From Ramlibacter cellulosilyticus (GTDB lineage: Bacteria; Pseudomonadota; Gammaproteobacteria; Burkholderiales; Burkholderiaceae_C), in assembly GCF_014297465.1 (NCBI RefSeq), contig NZ_JACORT010000013.1:1-64000 (forward strand): a DNA stretch of 64,000 nucleotides. The letters are read 5' to 3'. The notes under the pieces were generated by a model. It made no database searches. It was given only the letters and a program-made list of their open reading frames with translations, and was not told the origin of the DNA. The translations under genes and the position numbers were made by a program. Shown here piece after piece: positions 35,797 through 44,687 of this stretch. Every line of letters begins with the position of its first letter. Positions within the stretch are counted from its first letter, which is position 1.

Positions 35797-36999
35797 ATGT
35801 CGACTTTCCCATCCTCTTCCGCCCTGCGCACGCAGGTCGGCATCATCGGCGCCGGCCCTTCGGGCCTGATGCTGGCGCAGATCCTGCACCTGCAGGGCAT
35901 CGAATCCGTCGTGCTCGAGCGCTCCAGCCAGGAGCACGTGCGCGCGCGCCTGCGCGCCGGCGTGCTGGAGCAGGGCACGGTGGAAATGATGCGCGAGTTC
36001 GGTGTCGGCGAACGGGTCTCCACCGTCGGCCTGAAGCAGCGCGCGATCGACTTCCGCTTCCACGGCGAGTCGCACCCGATCGACTTCGAGCGCGAGTGCG
36101 GCCGCAACACCTGGGTGTATCCGCAGCACGAAGTCGTCACCGACCTGATGGCCGCCCGCGAGCGCAGCGGGCAGCCGGTGCTCTACGAGGCGCCCGTCAC
36201 GCGCATCGAGGGACTCGAAGGCAAGCGGCCCGTGATCCACTTCGAGCACCGCGGCGAGTCCGTCCGGCTCGAGTGCGACTACGTCGCCGGCTGCGACGGC
36301 TTCCGCGGCGTGAGCCGGTCCGCCATTCCCGCGGACAAGCTGAAGGTGTACGACCGCATCTATCCCTTCGGCTGGCTGGGCATCCTGGCCGAGGCGAAAC
36401 CGGCCATCGAGGACATCACCTGGGGCTGCCACGAGGACGGCTTCGCGATGATGAGCATCCGCTCGCCGAGCGTCACGCGCCTGTACCTCCAGTGCGAGCC
36501 CGACGAGACCCCGGACGCCTGGTCCGACGACCGCATCTGGTCCGAACTGCACAAGCGCCTCGACGTGCCCGGGCTGCCGCCGGTCAACGAAGGCCGCATC
36601 ACGCAGAAGGGCGTCACCGCCATGCGCAGCTTCCTCTCGGAGCCCATGCAGCACGGCCGCCTGTTCCTCGCCGGCGACGCCGCCCACATCGTCCCGCCCA
36701 CGGGCGCGAAGGGCCTCAACTCCGCGCTGGCGGACGTGAAGGTGCTGGGACGCGCGCTCACCGAGCACTACCGGCACGGCAAGGGCGAATGGCTGGAGCG
36801 CTATTCGGACATCTGCCTCAAGCGCATGTGGCTGGTGCAGCGCTTCTCCGCCGGCCTCTGCACGATGGTGCACCAGTTCCCCGGCGAGAACCCCTTCGTG
36901 CGCAGACTGCAGCGCGCCGACCTCGAGTACATGACGACCACCGTCCCCGGGCGGCTGGAGTTTTCCGAGAACTTCACCGGGCTGCCCGTCGCGGCCTGA
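35797..36999 (+). CDS. pobA: 4-Hydroxybenzoate 3-monooxygenase
   Basis: FAD enzyme making protocatechuate from 4-hydroxybenzoate with NADPH and O2. 400 residues; Pseudomonas PobA has 394 and the two agree along their length. Motifs: GAGPSG (18-23), RAGVLEQG, CDYVAGCDGFRGVSR, YPFGWLGILA and MQHGRLFLAGDAAHIVPPTG, the last two being strongly typical of PobA. The ATG at 35797 fits the family N-terminus. The ring-cleavage genes for protocatechuate are not in the window. A Bug gene follows 16 bp later. Confidence 0.95.
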   Translation: MSTFPSSSALRTQVGIIGAGPSGLMLAQILHLQGIESVVLERSSQEHVRARLRAGVLEQGTVEMMREFGVGERVSTVGLKQRAIDFRFHGESHPIDFERECGRNTWVYPQHEVVTDLMAARERSGQPVLYEAPVTRIEGLEGKRPVIHFEHRGESVRLECDYVAGCDGFRGVSRSAIPADKLKVYDRIYPFGWLGILAEAKPAIEDITWGCHEDGFAMMSIRSPSVTRLYLQCEPDETPDAWSDDRIWSELHKRLDVPGLPPVNEGRITQKGVTAMRSFLSEPMQHGRLFLAGDAAHIVPPTGAKGLNSALADVKVLGRALTEHYRHGKGEWLERYSDICLKRMWLVQRFSAGLCTMVHQFPGENPFVRRLQRADLEYMTTTVPGRLEFSENFTGLPVAA

Positions 37000-37015
37000 G
37001 CACAGGAGAGAGAAC

Positions 37016-38014
37016 ATGGATCCCCGCTCCCTTCCCGCACGCCGGCGTTTCCTCGCGCAGGCCGGCGCCGCCGCCGCCACCACCTTCGCCTGGAGCGGCT
37101 TGCACGCGCAGGGCGACACCTGGCCGTCGCGCCCGATCAGGATCGTGTGCAACTTCCCCGCGGGCAGCTCGCCCGACGCGCTGGTGCGCGCCGTCTCGCA
37201 GCCGCTGCAGCAGGCGCTCGGCCAGCCGGTGGTCATCGACAACCGGGCGGGCGCGAGCGGCATCATCGGCGCGGAAGTCGTGGCCAAGTCGCCGGCGGAC
37301 GGCTACACGCTGCTGATGACGGCGGGCAGCACGATCACGACGAACCCGCATGTCTTCGCGAAGATGCCGTTCGACCCGGCGAAGGACCTCGCGCCGGTGG
37401 CCGCGCTCGCGCGCCTGAACCTGTTCCTCGTCACGCGCGGCGACCTGCCGGTGAAGAACGTGCGCGAGTTCCTCGCCTACCTGAAGAAGAACCCGGGCAA
37501 GCTCACGTACGGGTCGGCCGGCAATGCCACCGGCCTGCACCTCGCGGGCGAGATGCTCAAGAGCCAGGCCGGCGTGTTCGCGGTGCACGTGCCTTACCGG
37601 GGCGCGTCGCTGGCGCTGCAGGACCTGCTGGGCGGCGCCATCGACTTCTATTTCGACCCGGGCATCGCGCTGCAGCACGTGAAGGCGGGCAAGCTGAAGA
37701 TGCTGGCCATCGCGGCGCCGCAGCGCTCGCCCTTGTATCCCGACGTGCCGACGCTCGACGAGGCGGGGCTGAAGGGATTCGACGCGGGCACGACGCACGG
37801 CCTCTACGCACCCGAGGGCGTACCGGCCGCGATCATCGAGCGGCTCAATCGCGAGGTGAATGCCGCGCTGGCGCAGCCGGCGGTGAGGGCCCAGATCTCG
37901 GCGCTCGCGGCCGATCCTTCACCGCTCACGCCGGCGCAGTTCGACGCCCTGATGCGCGAGGACAGCCGCCGCTACGGTGCCGTGATCAAGGCGCGCCACA
38001 TCACGGCGTCGTGA
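37016..38014 (+). CDS. Bug-family substrate-binding protein with a possible Tat signal
   Basis: 332 residues. The N-terminus ARRRFLAQAGAAAATTFAWS has the twin-arginine pattern RRxFL before a short hydrophobic stretch, unlike the Sec signals of the other three Bug proteins here. Bug motifs IRIVCNFPAGSSPDALVRAV and VVIDNRAGASGIIGAEVV follow. AGGAGA is upstream of the ATG, and pobA ends 16 bp earlier, so the ligand may be 4-hydroxybenzoate or a precursor. Its 3' end overlaps the convergent DUF3079 gene by 14 bp. Confidence 0.88.
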   Translation: MDPRSLPARRRFLAQAGAAAATTFAWSGLHAQGDTWPSRPIRIVCNFPAGSSPDALVRAVSQPLQQALGQPVVIDNRAGASGIIGAEVVAKSPADGYTLLMTAGSTITTNPHVFAKMPFDPAKDLAPVAALARLNLFLVTRGDLPVKNVREFLAYLKKNPGKLTYGSAGNATGLHLAGEMLKSQAGVFAVHVPYRGASLALQDLLGGAIDFYFDPGIALQHVKAGKLKMLAIAAPQRSPLYPDVPTLDEAGLKGFDAGTTHGLYAPEGVPAAIIERLNREVNAALAQPAVRAQISALAADPSPLTPAQFDALMREDSRRYGAVIKARHITAS

Positions 38015-38201
38015 CGGCCGGGTCGGCGGGACGCAGGGGGTCCAGGCCTTCGCGCTCCCACCCTTCCCCGAAAGTCTCGATGGGATGCTGGGTGCGCTCG
38101 GTGCCGTTGCCGCAGATCATCTGGTCCGCCGCGCAATAGCGGTCGCAACCCCAGCAGGTGCGCTCGGGGTGGGCCGGATGGATCGGAAACTTCTTGGCCA
38201 T
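38001..38201 (-). CDS. DUF3079 family small Cys-rich protein
   Basis: 66 residues with Cys16, Cys19, Cys23 and Cys30 in the order CWGCDRYC then ICGNG, a likely metal-binding ribbon. The sequence start MAKKFPIHPAHPERTCWGCD is characteristic of DUF3079. Function unknown. Its last 14 bp overlap the end of the Bug gene on the other strand. Confidence 0.82.
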   Translation of the reverse strand: MAKKFPIHPAHPERTCWGCDRYCAADQMICGNGTERTQHPIETFGEGWEREGLDPLRPADPAVTTP

Positions 38202-38318
38202 GGATCCATTCTGGAAACCCGCCGGCGCCATGGTTTTGCGTTCGGTCAAATGCAGTGGACGGCCCCCGCGCCGCACCGCGCGATCGCATACTCGGCCTCT
38301 CGCATCCCGGGAGCGACC

Positions 38319-38456
38319 ATGCCCTACCTGCAGCACATCGGACCCGTCACGGCCCTCGTCGCCGGCATCCTGATCCTGATCATGCCCAGGCTGCTGAACT
38401 ACATCATCGCGATCTACCTGATCGTGATCGGCCTCGTCGGCCTCTTCGGCCGCTAG
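38319..38456 (+). CDS. DUF3096 family small membrane protein (45 aa)
   Basis: MPYLQHIGPVTALVAGILIL followed by a second hydrophobic run gives two short membrane helices with a Pro-Arg turn (IMPRLLNYI) between them, the DUF3096 pattern. Role unknown. The TAG stop shares a CTAG with the stop of the convergent SDR gene. Confidence 0.8.
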   Translation: MPYLQHIGPVTALVAGILILIMPRLLNYIIAIYLIVIGLVGLFGR

Positions 38457-39232
38457 GTCTTCGTGCCCATGTGGTGGGCGTAGAGCTTCTGCATGCCGCC
38501 CAGCCAGCGGTCGTAGTCCTGCGCCTTGGCGAGGAAGTACTGCTGCACCTCCGGGTGGGGCAGGGCGAGGAAGCGCTCCTCGCGCATCGTCTGCACGACG
38601 ACTTCCGCCACCTGCTCGGGCGTGAGCACGCCGTTGATGCCGGCCGAGCCGGTGCCGTCGCGCGTCATGTCCGTCTGCACGGACTGGGGGCACAGGCAGG
38701 AGACGCGCACGCCCTTGCGTCCGTAGGCGATGCGCAGCCACTCCGCGATGGCGACCGCCGCGTGCTTCGTCACGCCATACGGCGCCGTCTCGACGATGTT
38801 CAGGAGTCCGGCGGCGGAAGCGGTGACGAGGAAGTAGCCTTCGCCGCGCGCCACCATCTCCGGCACGACCGCGCGCGCGGCCCACACGTGGGCCATGCCG
38901 TGGATCTTCCACATGCTGTCCCAGAGGGCGTCCTCCAGCTCCATGCCGCCCATCTGTCCGAGGATGCCGGCGTTGGAGATGTAGGCGTCGATGCGGCCGA
39001 AGCGCTCGCGCGCCTTCGCCACCAGGGCCTGGATCTCGGTCTCGCGGCTCACGTCGCAGCGCACGGCCATCGCCTGCGCACCGATCGCCTCGGCCACGCC
39101 CTGCGCACGCTCCAGGTTCACGTCGGCCACCACGACGCCCTGCGCGCCCTCGCGCGCGAAGCGTTGCGCCAGGCCCGCGCCGATGCCGCTCGCGGCGCCC
39201 GTCACCACCACCACCTTGTCCCTGATTTCCAT
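38453..39232 (-). CDS. Short-chain dehydrogenase/reductase (SDR)
   Basis: 259-residue classical SDR: cofactor motif TGAASGIG at 11-18, structural NAG motif in YISNAGILGQ, catalytic Ser in VTASAAGLL and YGVTKHA carrying Tyr and Lys. An acidic residue after the second strand (VADVNLE) suggests NAD(H) preference. Substrate unknown. It stands alone, with a 270-bp non-coding stretch upstream. Confidence 0.9.
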   Translation of the reverse strand: MEIRDKVVVVTGAASGIGAGLAQRFAREGAQGVVVADVNLERAQGVAEAIGAQAMAVRCDVSRETEIQALVAKARERFGRIDAYISNAGILGQMGGMELEDALWDSMWKIHGMAHVWAARAVVPEMVARGEGYFLVTASAAGLLNIVETAPYGVTKHAAVAIAEWLRIAYGRKGVRVSCLCPQSVQTDMTRDGTGSAGINGVLTPEQVAEVVVQTMREERFLALPHPEVQQYFLAKAQDYDRWLGGMQKLYAHHMGTKT

Positions 39233-39502
39233 GTGACCTCCGAGATGTGGCGCCGAGTATCGGACCTCCGCGGGCGGGCGCCAGCCCCGCAGGCGACATG
39301 CCGCTGCCGTTCCGCGCGCACGCGGCGTCCGAGCTCGCTGCGACGCGCGAGCTCAGGCAGTGGCCGCCGTCGCGCGCGGCGCCAAGGGGGGCGCCTGCAC
39401 CCGGCGGGTACGCGCTCCGACAGCAGCGCGGCCCGGGCGTCCTACACGGTCGGGCTGCCGGCTTGGCGATCATCCTTTCCAGACAAACACGGAGAGATGG
39501 CC

Positions 39503-39931
39503 ATGACCGCCATTGCACAAGACGACATCTGGCAAGAACAAGTGGATGACCCCGAGGTCCGCATCGACGGCCGCATCCGTCCGGACATCGAAGACGCGTA
39601 CTGGCAGAGCGTCTACTGGGCCCAGCCCTACTACCGGGCGGGCCTGTCTTACGACGACTACGCCGCCGCGTACTGCGCCGGCTATATCGGCTACGCCCAG
39701 TACGGCGGCCGGTACGAAGACGCCGAGAAGTCGCTCTGCGCGAACTGGATCCGCATCAAGGGCGACTCGCGCCTGAGCGTCGAGGACGCGCTGCTGGCGA
39801 TCCGCGCCGCCTGGGACCACGCCGCCATGGCGCCGGCCGAGCTCGAGGAGGACCTCGAGGAGCTCGTGCCTTCGGAGTTCATCGCCGCCCGCAGCGGAGC
39901 GGCGCAGCAGCCGGCCTACGCCGCAGCCTGA
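39503..39931 (+). CDS. Hypothetical protein rich in Tyr, Ala and acidic residues (142 aa)
   Basis: Unrecognised, acidic, soluble protein. The middle (YWQSVYWAQPYYRAGLSYDD to YGGRYEDAEKS) is dense in Tyr and Trp, and the C-terminal part has an acidic helix (ELEEDLEELV). No Cys pair, membrane span or signal. ATG 39503 is preferred over 39497 because GGAGAG lies about 8 nt upstream of it. It begins after a 270-bp gap with no other gene in it. Relatives in Comamonadaceae are unnamed as far as I recall. Confidence 0.7.
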   Translation: MTAIAQDDIWQEQVDDPEVRIDGRIRPDIEDAYWQSVYWAQPYYRAGLSYDDYAAAYCAGYIGYAQYGGRYEDAEKSLCANWIRIKGDSRLSVEDALLAIRAAWDHAAMAPAELEEDLEELVPSEFIAARSGAAQQPAYAAA

Positions 39932-40006
39932 CGGAACGCCTGTGCGGCCGTGCGCCGCACAGGCATCGCCGCGGTCCTACAGGCCGGGTCGGGCGCGCGC
40001 CGCAAC

Positions 40007-42016
40007 ATGGTGCGCATGACGCAGCCGTTCACCGTCCAGGACCTCTATCTCCACCAGGTCGTCAAGGAACTCGATGCCAGCGCGGATGGCGCGCAGGTCG
40101 CGTGCACCTTGCGTTCCGTGGACCGCGAGCAGGACGACTATGTCTCCTGCATCTGGTCGGTCCCCGCCGACGGCAGCGCCCCGCGCCAGCTGACCCGCGG
40201 CCCGGGCCAGGACCAGGCCCCGCGGTGGTCGCCCCAGGGCGATCGCCTCGCGTTCATCTCCAGCCGCGGGGGATCGCCCCGCGTCCACCTGCTGCCCAGG
40301 GACGGCGGCGAGGCGGTGGCCATCGGCCAGCTGCCCGGCGCGGTCTCGGACCTGCGCTGGCTTCCCGACGGCCGGGCCCTCATCGTGTCGGCGGCCGTTC
40401 CCGTCGATCCCGACTGGCGCGGTGAGCGGCCGGCGGGGCGCCAGCCGAAGCAGCGCAAGGTGCAGCCGCAGGTCGCGTGGAAGCTGCCGTACAAGAGCGA
40501 CGGCATGGGCTACATGCTCGCGCGCGAGATCCACCTGTTCCGCCTCGACGCGCAGAGCGGCGAGCACCGCCAGCTCACGGATGGCGCTTTCGACGTGCTC
40601 GCCTGCGGTATCTCCGCGGACGGCCGGCAGCTCGCGTACACGCGCACGCGCGAAGGCCGCTTCGCGCACCGCTCCGACCTCTGGACCAGCGACATCGAAG
40701 GCCGCCAGCCGCGCCAGCGCACGCACGAATTCGCGACCGTGATGAGCCCGCTCTGGTCGCCCAACGGCCGCTGGATCGCGTTCTCCGCCACGCGCGCCGA
40801 GGGCGATGCACAGACCAGCCTGTACCTGCTGGAAGAGGCCACGGGCAAGGTCCGCCGCCTCGGCGACGCGGACCTGCAGGTCGCCGACCCCGCGTCCGTG
40901 CACTGGACGGGGGACGCGCGCGGCCTCGTGTTCGTGCGCCAGGTGCGGGGCCGCCACCAGGTGGTGCGCATCGCCGTCGATACCGGCAAGCTCGACGTGC
41001 TGGTGGAAGGCAACCGGCAACTCGGCGCGTTCGCGCCTGCCGGCGACGTCCTCGTCTACGCGGTCGACCATCCTTCGCAACCGAGCGAGGTGCACGCCTG
41101 CACGCCGGGGCAGGGCGAGCGGCAGCTGAGCGACTTCAACCCCTGGTGGAAGGAGCGCACGCCCATCCTCGTGGAAACCTGGGAGTTCGACGTGCCGGAC
41201 GGCCGCGGCGGCCGCGAGAAGATCGAAGGCTGGCTGCTGCGCCGCGAAGGCGCGAGCGGCCCGCTGCCGCTGCTCAACGACGTGCATGGCGGCCCGGCCG
41301 CCTATGCGCTGCTCGATTTCGACACCAACGTCTACTGGCAGGTGCTGTGCTCGCAGGGCTGGGCCGTGCTCGCGCTCAACGCGGTGGGCTCGGCGAGCTA
41401 CGGGCGCGAGTTCTGCGACCGCCTCATGGGCCACTGGGGCGAGTACGACCTGCCGCAGCACCTCGCGGCCTTGAAGCAGCTGCGCGACGAAGGCGTGTGC
41501 GACGAGCGCATCGCCGTCGCCGGCAAGTCCTATGGCGGCTACCTGAGCGCGTGGGCGATCGGGAAGAGCGAGACCTTCCGTGCCGCCGTGGTCATGGCGC
41601 CGGTGGGCAACATCGAGACGCACTACGGCACCTCCGACGGCGGCTACTACGCCGACCCCTACTACATGGGCACGGAGGAACGCTTCGACCGCAAGTTGGC
41701 GAAGGAGCTGTCGCCGATGGCGCACGTGGAGAAGGCGACCACCCCCACGCTCTTCCTCCAGGGCGCGGAGGACGAGCGCTGCCCCAAGTGCCAGTCCGAG
41801 GAGCTGTTCGTGAGCCTGATGCGCGCGGGCGACACGCCGGCGGAACTGGTGATCTACCCCGACGAAAACCACACCTTCCTGGGGGAAGGCAGGCCCTCGG
41901 TGCGCGAGGACGCGGCGCAGCGCATCATCGACTGGGTGGGCGAGCACACGAGCCGGGCGCCCGCGCCGCACCGCCAGCAGCAGGACACGCAGGCCACGCA
42001 GGGCGAAGGCGGCTGA
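40007..42016 (+). CDS. S9-family prolyl oligopeptidase-type peptidase
   Basis: About 669 residues: N-terminal seven-bladed WD40-like/beta-propeller half with repeated P.WSP.G..IAF units (PRWSPQGDRLAFIS, PLWSPNGRWIAFS), then an alpha/beta hydrolase. Catalytic Ser508 in GKSYGGY, Asp in QGAEDERCP, His in PDENHTF. Lacks a signal peptide, so probably cytoplasmic and acting on short peptides. Starts at 40007 or 40016 (ATG); neither has a clear ribosome site. The end meets the convergent Nudix gene with 2 bp between stops. Confidence 0.9.
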   Translation: MVRMTQPFTVQDLYLHQVVKELDASADGAQVACTLRSVDREQDDYVSCIWSVPADGSAPRQLTRGPGQDQAPRWSPQGDRLAFISSRGGSPRVHLLPRDGGEAVAIGQLPGAVSDLRWLPDGRALIVSAAVPVDPDWRGERPAGRQPKQRKVQPQVAWKLPYKSDGMGYMLAREIHLFRLDAQSGEHRQLTDGAFDVLACGISADGRQLAYTRTREGRFAHRSDLWTSDIEGRQPRQRTHEFATVMSPLWSPNGRWIAFSATRAEGDAQTSLYLLEEATGKVRRLGDADLQVADPASVHWTGDARGLVFVRQVRGRHQVVRIAVDTGKLDVLVEGNRQLGAFAPAGDVLVYAVDHPSQPSEVHACTPGQGERQLSDFNPWWKERTPILVETWEFDVPDGRGGREKIEGWLLRREGASGPLPLLNDVHGGPAAYALLDFDTNVYWQVLCSQGWAVLALNAVGSASYGREFCDRLMGHWGEYDLPQHLAALKQLRDEGVCDERIAVAGKSYGGYLSAWAIGKSETFRAAVVMAPVGNIETHYGTSDGGYYADPYYMGTEERFDRKLAKELSPMAHVEKATTPTLFLQGAEDERCPKCQSEELFVSLMRAGDTPAELVIYPDENHTFLGEGRPSVREDAAQRIIDWVGEHTSRAPAPHRQQQDTQATQGEGG

Positions 42017-42018
42017 CC

Positions 42019-42498
42019 TCAGGGCGGCAGCGCGCCGCCCTGCAGCCACTGCTCCAGGCTGTCGATGAAGGGCGCCTGCCCGGCGATGAGCTTGCGCCGG
42101 GCCTCCTCCAGCCCGAACCACGCGACGCGGTCCACTTCGGGAAAGGATTGCAGGCGACCCGAGCGCGGCGGCCACTCCATCTCGAAAGGGTTGCTCACGA
42201 GCCGCGCGGGATCGGCGTCGCCCTCGAAGGCCCAGGCCATGATGCGCTTGCCGCTCTTCTGCCGCAGCTCGCCGAGCGGCACGAAGGGCGGGCCGCTGGC
42301 GAAGCCGGTCTCCTCCAGGAATTCGCGCTGCGCCGCGGCGAGCGCGTCCTCGCCGGGCCCGATCTCGCCCTTGGGCAGCGTCCACGCCGCCTCGTCACGG
42401 CGCGACCAGAAGGGGCCGCCGGGATGCGCGAGCAGCACTTCGGTGCCGCGCGCGGCCCGGCGGAACATCAGCAGGCCGGCGCTGCGAATCGTGCTCAC
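42019..42498 (-). CDS. Nudix hydrolase
   Basis: 159 residues with a perfect Nudix box GEIGPGEDALAAAQREFLEE followed by TGF (pattern GX5EX7REUXEEXGU). Hydrolyses a nucleoside diphosphate linked to another moiety, exact substrate unknown. GTG start at 42498 overlaps the araC-type gene stop by 4 nt (GTGA), so the pair is co-translated. Confidence 0.9.
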   Translation of the reverse strand: MSTIRSAGLLMFRRAARGTEVLLAHPGGPFWSRRDEAAWTLPKGEIGPGEDALAAAQREFLEETGFASGPPFVPLGELRQKSGKRIMAWAFEGDADPARLVSNPFEMEWPPRSGRLQSFPEVDRVAWFGLEEARRKLIAGQAPFIDSLEQWLQGGALPP

Positions 42499-43334
42499 GC
42501 GGCCAGTGTAGGGCCGTTCCGCGGCTGGAAGCGGCTGGGCGGCTGGCCCATCGCCGCCTTGAACATCGCGGTGAAGGCGCTCTCGCTGGCGTAGCCGCTC
42601 GCGAACGCCACCTGCGACACGGACACGCCGCGCGCGAGCAGCGGCAGCGCGTGCGCCAGCACCGCCTGCTGCCGCCACTGCTGGTAGCTCGTGCCCAGCT
42701 GCTCGCGGAAGAGGCGCGCCATCGTGCGCTCGCTCGCGCCCACGTCGGCAGCCCACTGCGCCAGCGTCGCGCGTTCCGCGGGGGCGCGCAGCACGGCTTC
42801 GCACAGGGCGCGCAGGCGCTTGTCGCCGGTCTCGGCGGGCGGCAGCGGCACGCCGAGGCCGTGCGTGTCCGCGGCCTGCAGTTCGTCGAGCAGCAGCGCG
42901 GTGAGCAGCGTCTCGCGCGGGCGGGCGAGTTGCGGTTCGTCCAGCGCCTGCACCAGCTCGCGCAGCAGCGGCGACACCACCAGCACCCGGCAGCCGTTCC
43001 AGCCGGCAGGAGCGACCGACGCGTCGACGTACAGGGTGCGGAACTGCGCGGCCTGCAGCACGTGCACGGAGTGCAGCGCGTCGGGCGCGATCCAGACCGC
43101 GCGCGAAGGCGGCACGATGTAGGTCACCTCGCCGCTGGCGCTGCCCGGGTCGGCGGCCCCCACCTGCAGGATGCCGCTCGCGCAGTACGCCACCTGCGCC
43201 CACGCGTGGCGGTGCGGCTCGAAGTGCGCGTCGGCGGCGAGGGCGCGCGAGCGCACGCGCACCGGCCGGCTGCGCGTGGGCCGGAAGCGCACGGCGTCGG
43301 CGTTGGGAACGACGGAAAGGCGGCTGCGTGGCAT
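42495..43334 (-). CDS. AraC-family transcriptional regulator
   Basis: 279 residues: N-terminal cupin-like sensor domain (FEPHRHAWAQVAYCASGILQ) and C-terminal AraC double helix-turn-helix (about 165-265; WAADVGASERTMARLFREQL, VAFASGYASESAFTAMFKAA). The gene is divergent from the MFS transporter at 43406 (71 bp apart), a common arrangement for an activator or repressor of its neighbour. Confidence 0.92.
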   Translation of the reverse strand: MPRSRLSVVPNADAVRFRPTRSRPVRVRSRALAADAHFEPHRHAWAQVAYCASGILQVGAADPGSASGEVTYIVPPSRAVWIAPDALHSVHVLQAAQFRTLYVDASVAPAGWNGCRVLVVSPLLRELVQALDEPQLARPRETLLTALLLDELQAADTHGLGVPLPPAETGDKRLRALCEAVLRAPAERATLAQWAADVGASERTMARLFREQLGTSYQQWRQQAVLAHALPLLARGVSVSQVAFASGYASESAFTAMFKAAMGQPPSRFQPRNGPTLAA

Positions 43335-43405
43335 TGGCCGATTTTCGCCGAATCCTGTCTTTCCGTCGCATTCCGGAAACGCCGCCGGGCCCGTACGATC
43401 CGCCC

Positions 43406-44638
43406 ATGCGTTCCGCCACCGCCCTGAACGGGCCCGTCCCCCTGCGCCGCGACGCCGGCGTGATCGGCCTCGTGGGCCTTGCCCACCTCGTGAGCCACTT
43501 CAGCCAGCTGCTGCTGCCCCCGCTGTTCCCCTGGCTCAAGGACGCCCTGCACGCGAGCTACATCGAGCTCGGCTTCCTGATGACGATCTTCTTCGTCGTC
43601 TCGTGCGCGGTGCAGACGACCTCCGGCTTCCTCGTCGACCGCTTCGGCCCGCGGCCTGTGCTGTTCGCGGGCCTGGCGCTGGTGGCCGCCGCGGCGTTCG
43701 GTTTCGCGGCGAGCCCGAACTACTGGTCCATGGCCTTCTTCACGATCGTGGCCGGCCTGGGCAACGGGGTGTTCCACCCCGTCGACTACACCTTGCTGAA
43801 CCGCAAGGTGAGCGCGCCGCGCCTGGGCCACGCGTACAGCGTGCACGGCCTCACGGGCAGCCTGGGCTGGGCGGCCGCGCCGGCGCTGGTCGTTCCTCTG
43901 GCGATCGCCTTCCACTGGCGCGTGGCGCTGGCCGTGGCTGGCTGCGTCGCGCTGGTGGTGCTGGTCGTGCTCTGGTTCCAGCGCGCGACGCTGGACCTGG
44001 CACCGACGGCGCGTCCCGCCGCGCAAGCGTCCGCAGGCGACGACACCTTCGGCTTCCTGCGCATCCCCGCCGTGTGGATGTGCTTCGCCTTCTTCTTCGT
44101 CTACGCCGTGGTGCTGAGCGTGGTGCAGGCCTTCGCGCCGGAAGCGGCGCGCCAGCTGCACCAGGTGCCGGTGGCGATGGCCGCCGCCTGCCTCACGGTG
44201 TACATGGTGTGCAGCGCCGGGGGCATGGTGGCGGGCGGCTTCCTCGCGACCGACCCGGCCCGCTGCGAACGCGTGTTCGGCGCCGGCTTCGCGGTGGCGG
44301 CCGCGATCGCGCTGGCGGTGGGCTTCGCGCCCGTTCCGGGCGTGCTGGTCCCCGTGCTGTTCGGCGCCATGGGCTTCGCCGCGGGCCTGGCGGCGCCGTC
44401 GCGCGACATGCTCGTGAAACGTTCCACGCCGGAGAATGCCAGCGGCCGCGTGTACGGCGTGGTCTATTCCGGGCTGGACATCGGCCAGGCCGCCGCGCCG
44501 CTGGTGTTCGGCGCCATGATGGACCGCCACAACTGGCAGGGCGTGTGGCTGGGGCTGGTCCTGATGCAGACGCTCCTGATCGCCAGCGCCTTCAACGTGC
44601 GCCGGGTCCGGCGCACGGCGCTGGCCCCCGCCACCTGA
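43406..44638 (+). CDS. MFS transporter (fosmidomycin-resistance-like family)
   Basis: 410 residues, 12 predicted helices, with the loop motif GFLVDRFGPRP and an unusual HLVSHFSQLLLPPLFP N-terminus shared by Fsr-like carriers. Probable exporter. ATG 43406 begins with the usual short N-terminal tail; an earlier in-frame ATG at 43328 would overlap the divergent regulator gene and is not used. Likely controlled by the AraC-type protein on its left. Confidence 0.88.
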   Translation: MRSATALNGPVPLRRDAGVIGLVGLAHLVSHFSQLLLPPLFPWLKDALHASYIELGFLMTIFFVVSCAVQTTSGFLVDRFGPRPVLFAGLALVAAAAFGFAASPNYWSMAFFTIVAGLGNGVFHPVDYTLLNRKVSAPRLGHAYSVHGLTGSLGWAAAPALVVPLAIAFHWRVALAVAGCVALVVLVVLWFQRATLDLAPTARPAAQASAGDDTFGFLRIPAVWMCFAFFFVYAVVLSVVQAFAPEAARQLHQVPVAMAAACLTVYMVCSAGGMVAGGFLATDPARCERVFGAGFAVAAAIALAVGFAPVPGVLVPVLFGAMGFAAGLAAPSRDMLVKRSTPENASGRVYGVVYSGLDIGQAAAPLVFGAMMDRHNWQGVWLGLVLMQTLLIASAFNVRRVRRTALAPAT

Positions 44639-44687
44639 GGGCCGGACCCGAGGCGCGCGGTTACATCCGCGCGCTATCCTTCGTCCC

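Noticed and set aside
39233..39502. A possible small gene in the 270-bp gap before the 142-residue hypothetical gene
   Set aside because: Open frames exist on both strands but with no ribosome site, no motif and biased composition from GC alone.
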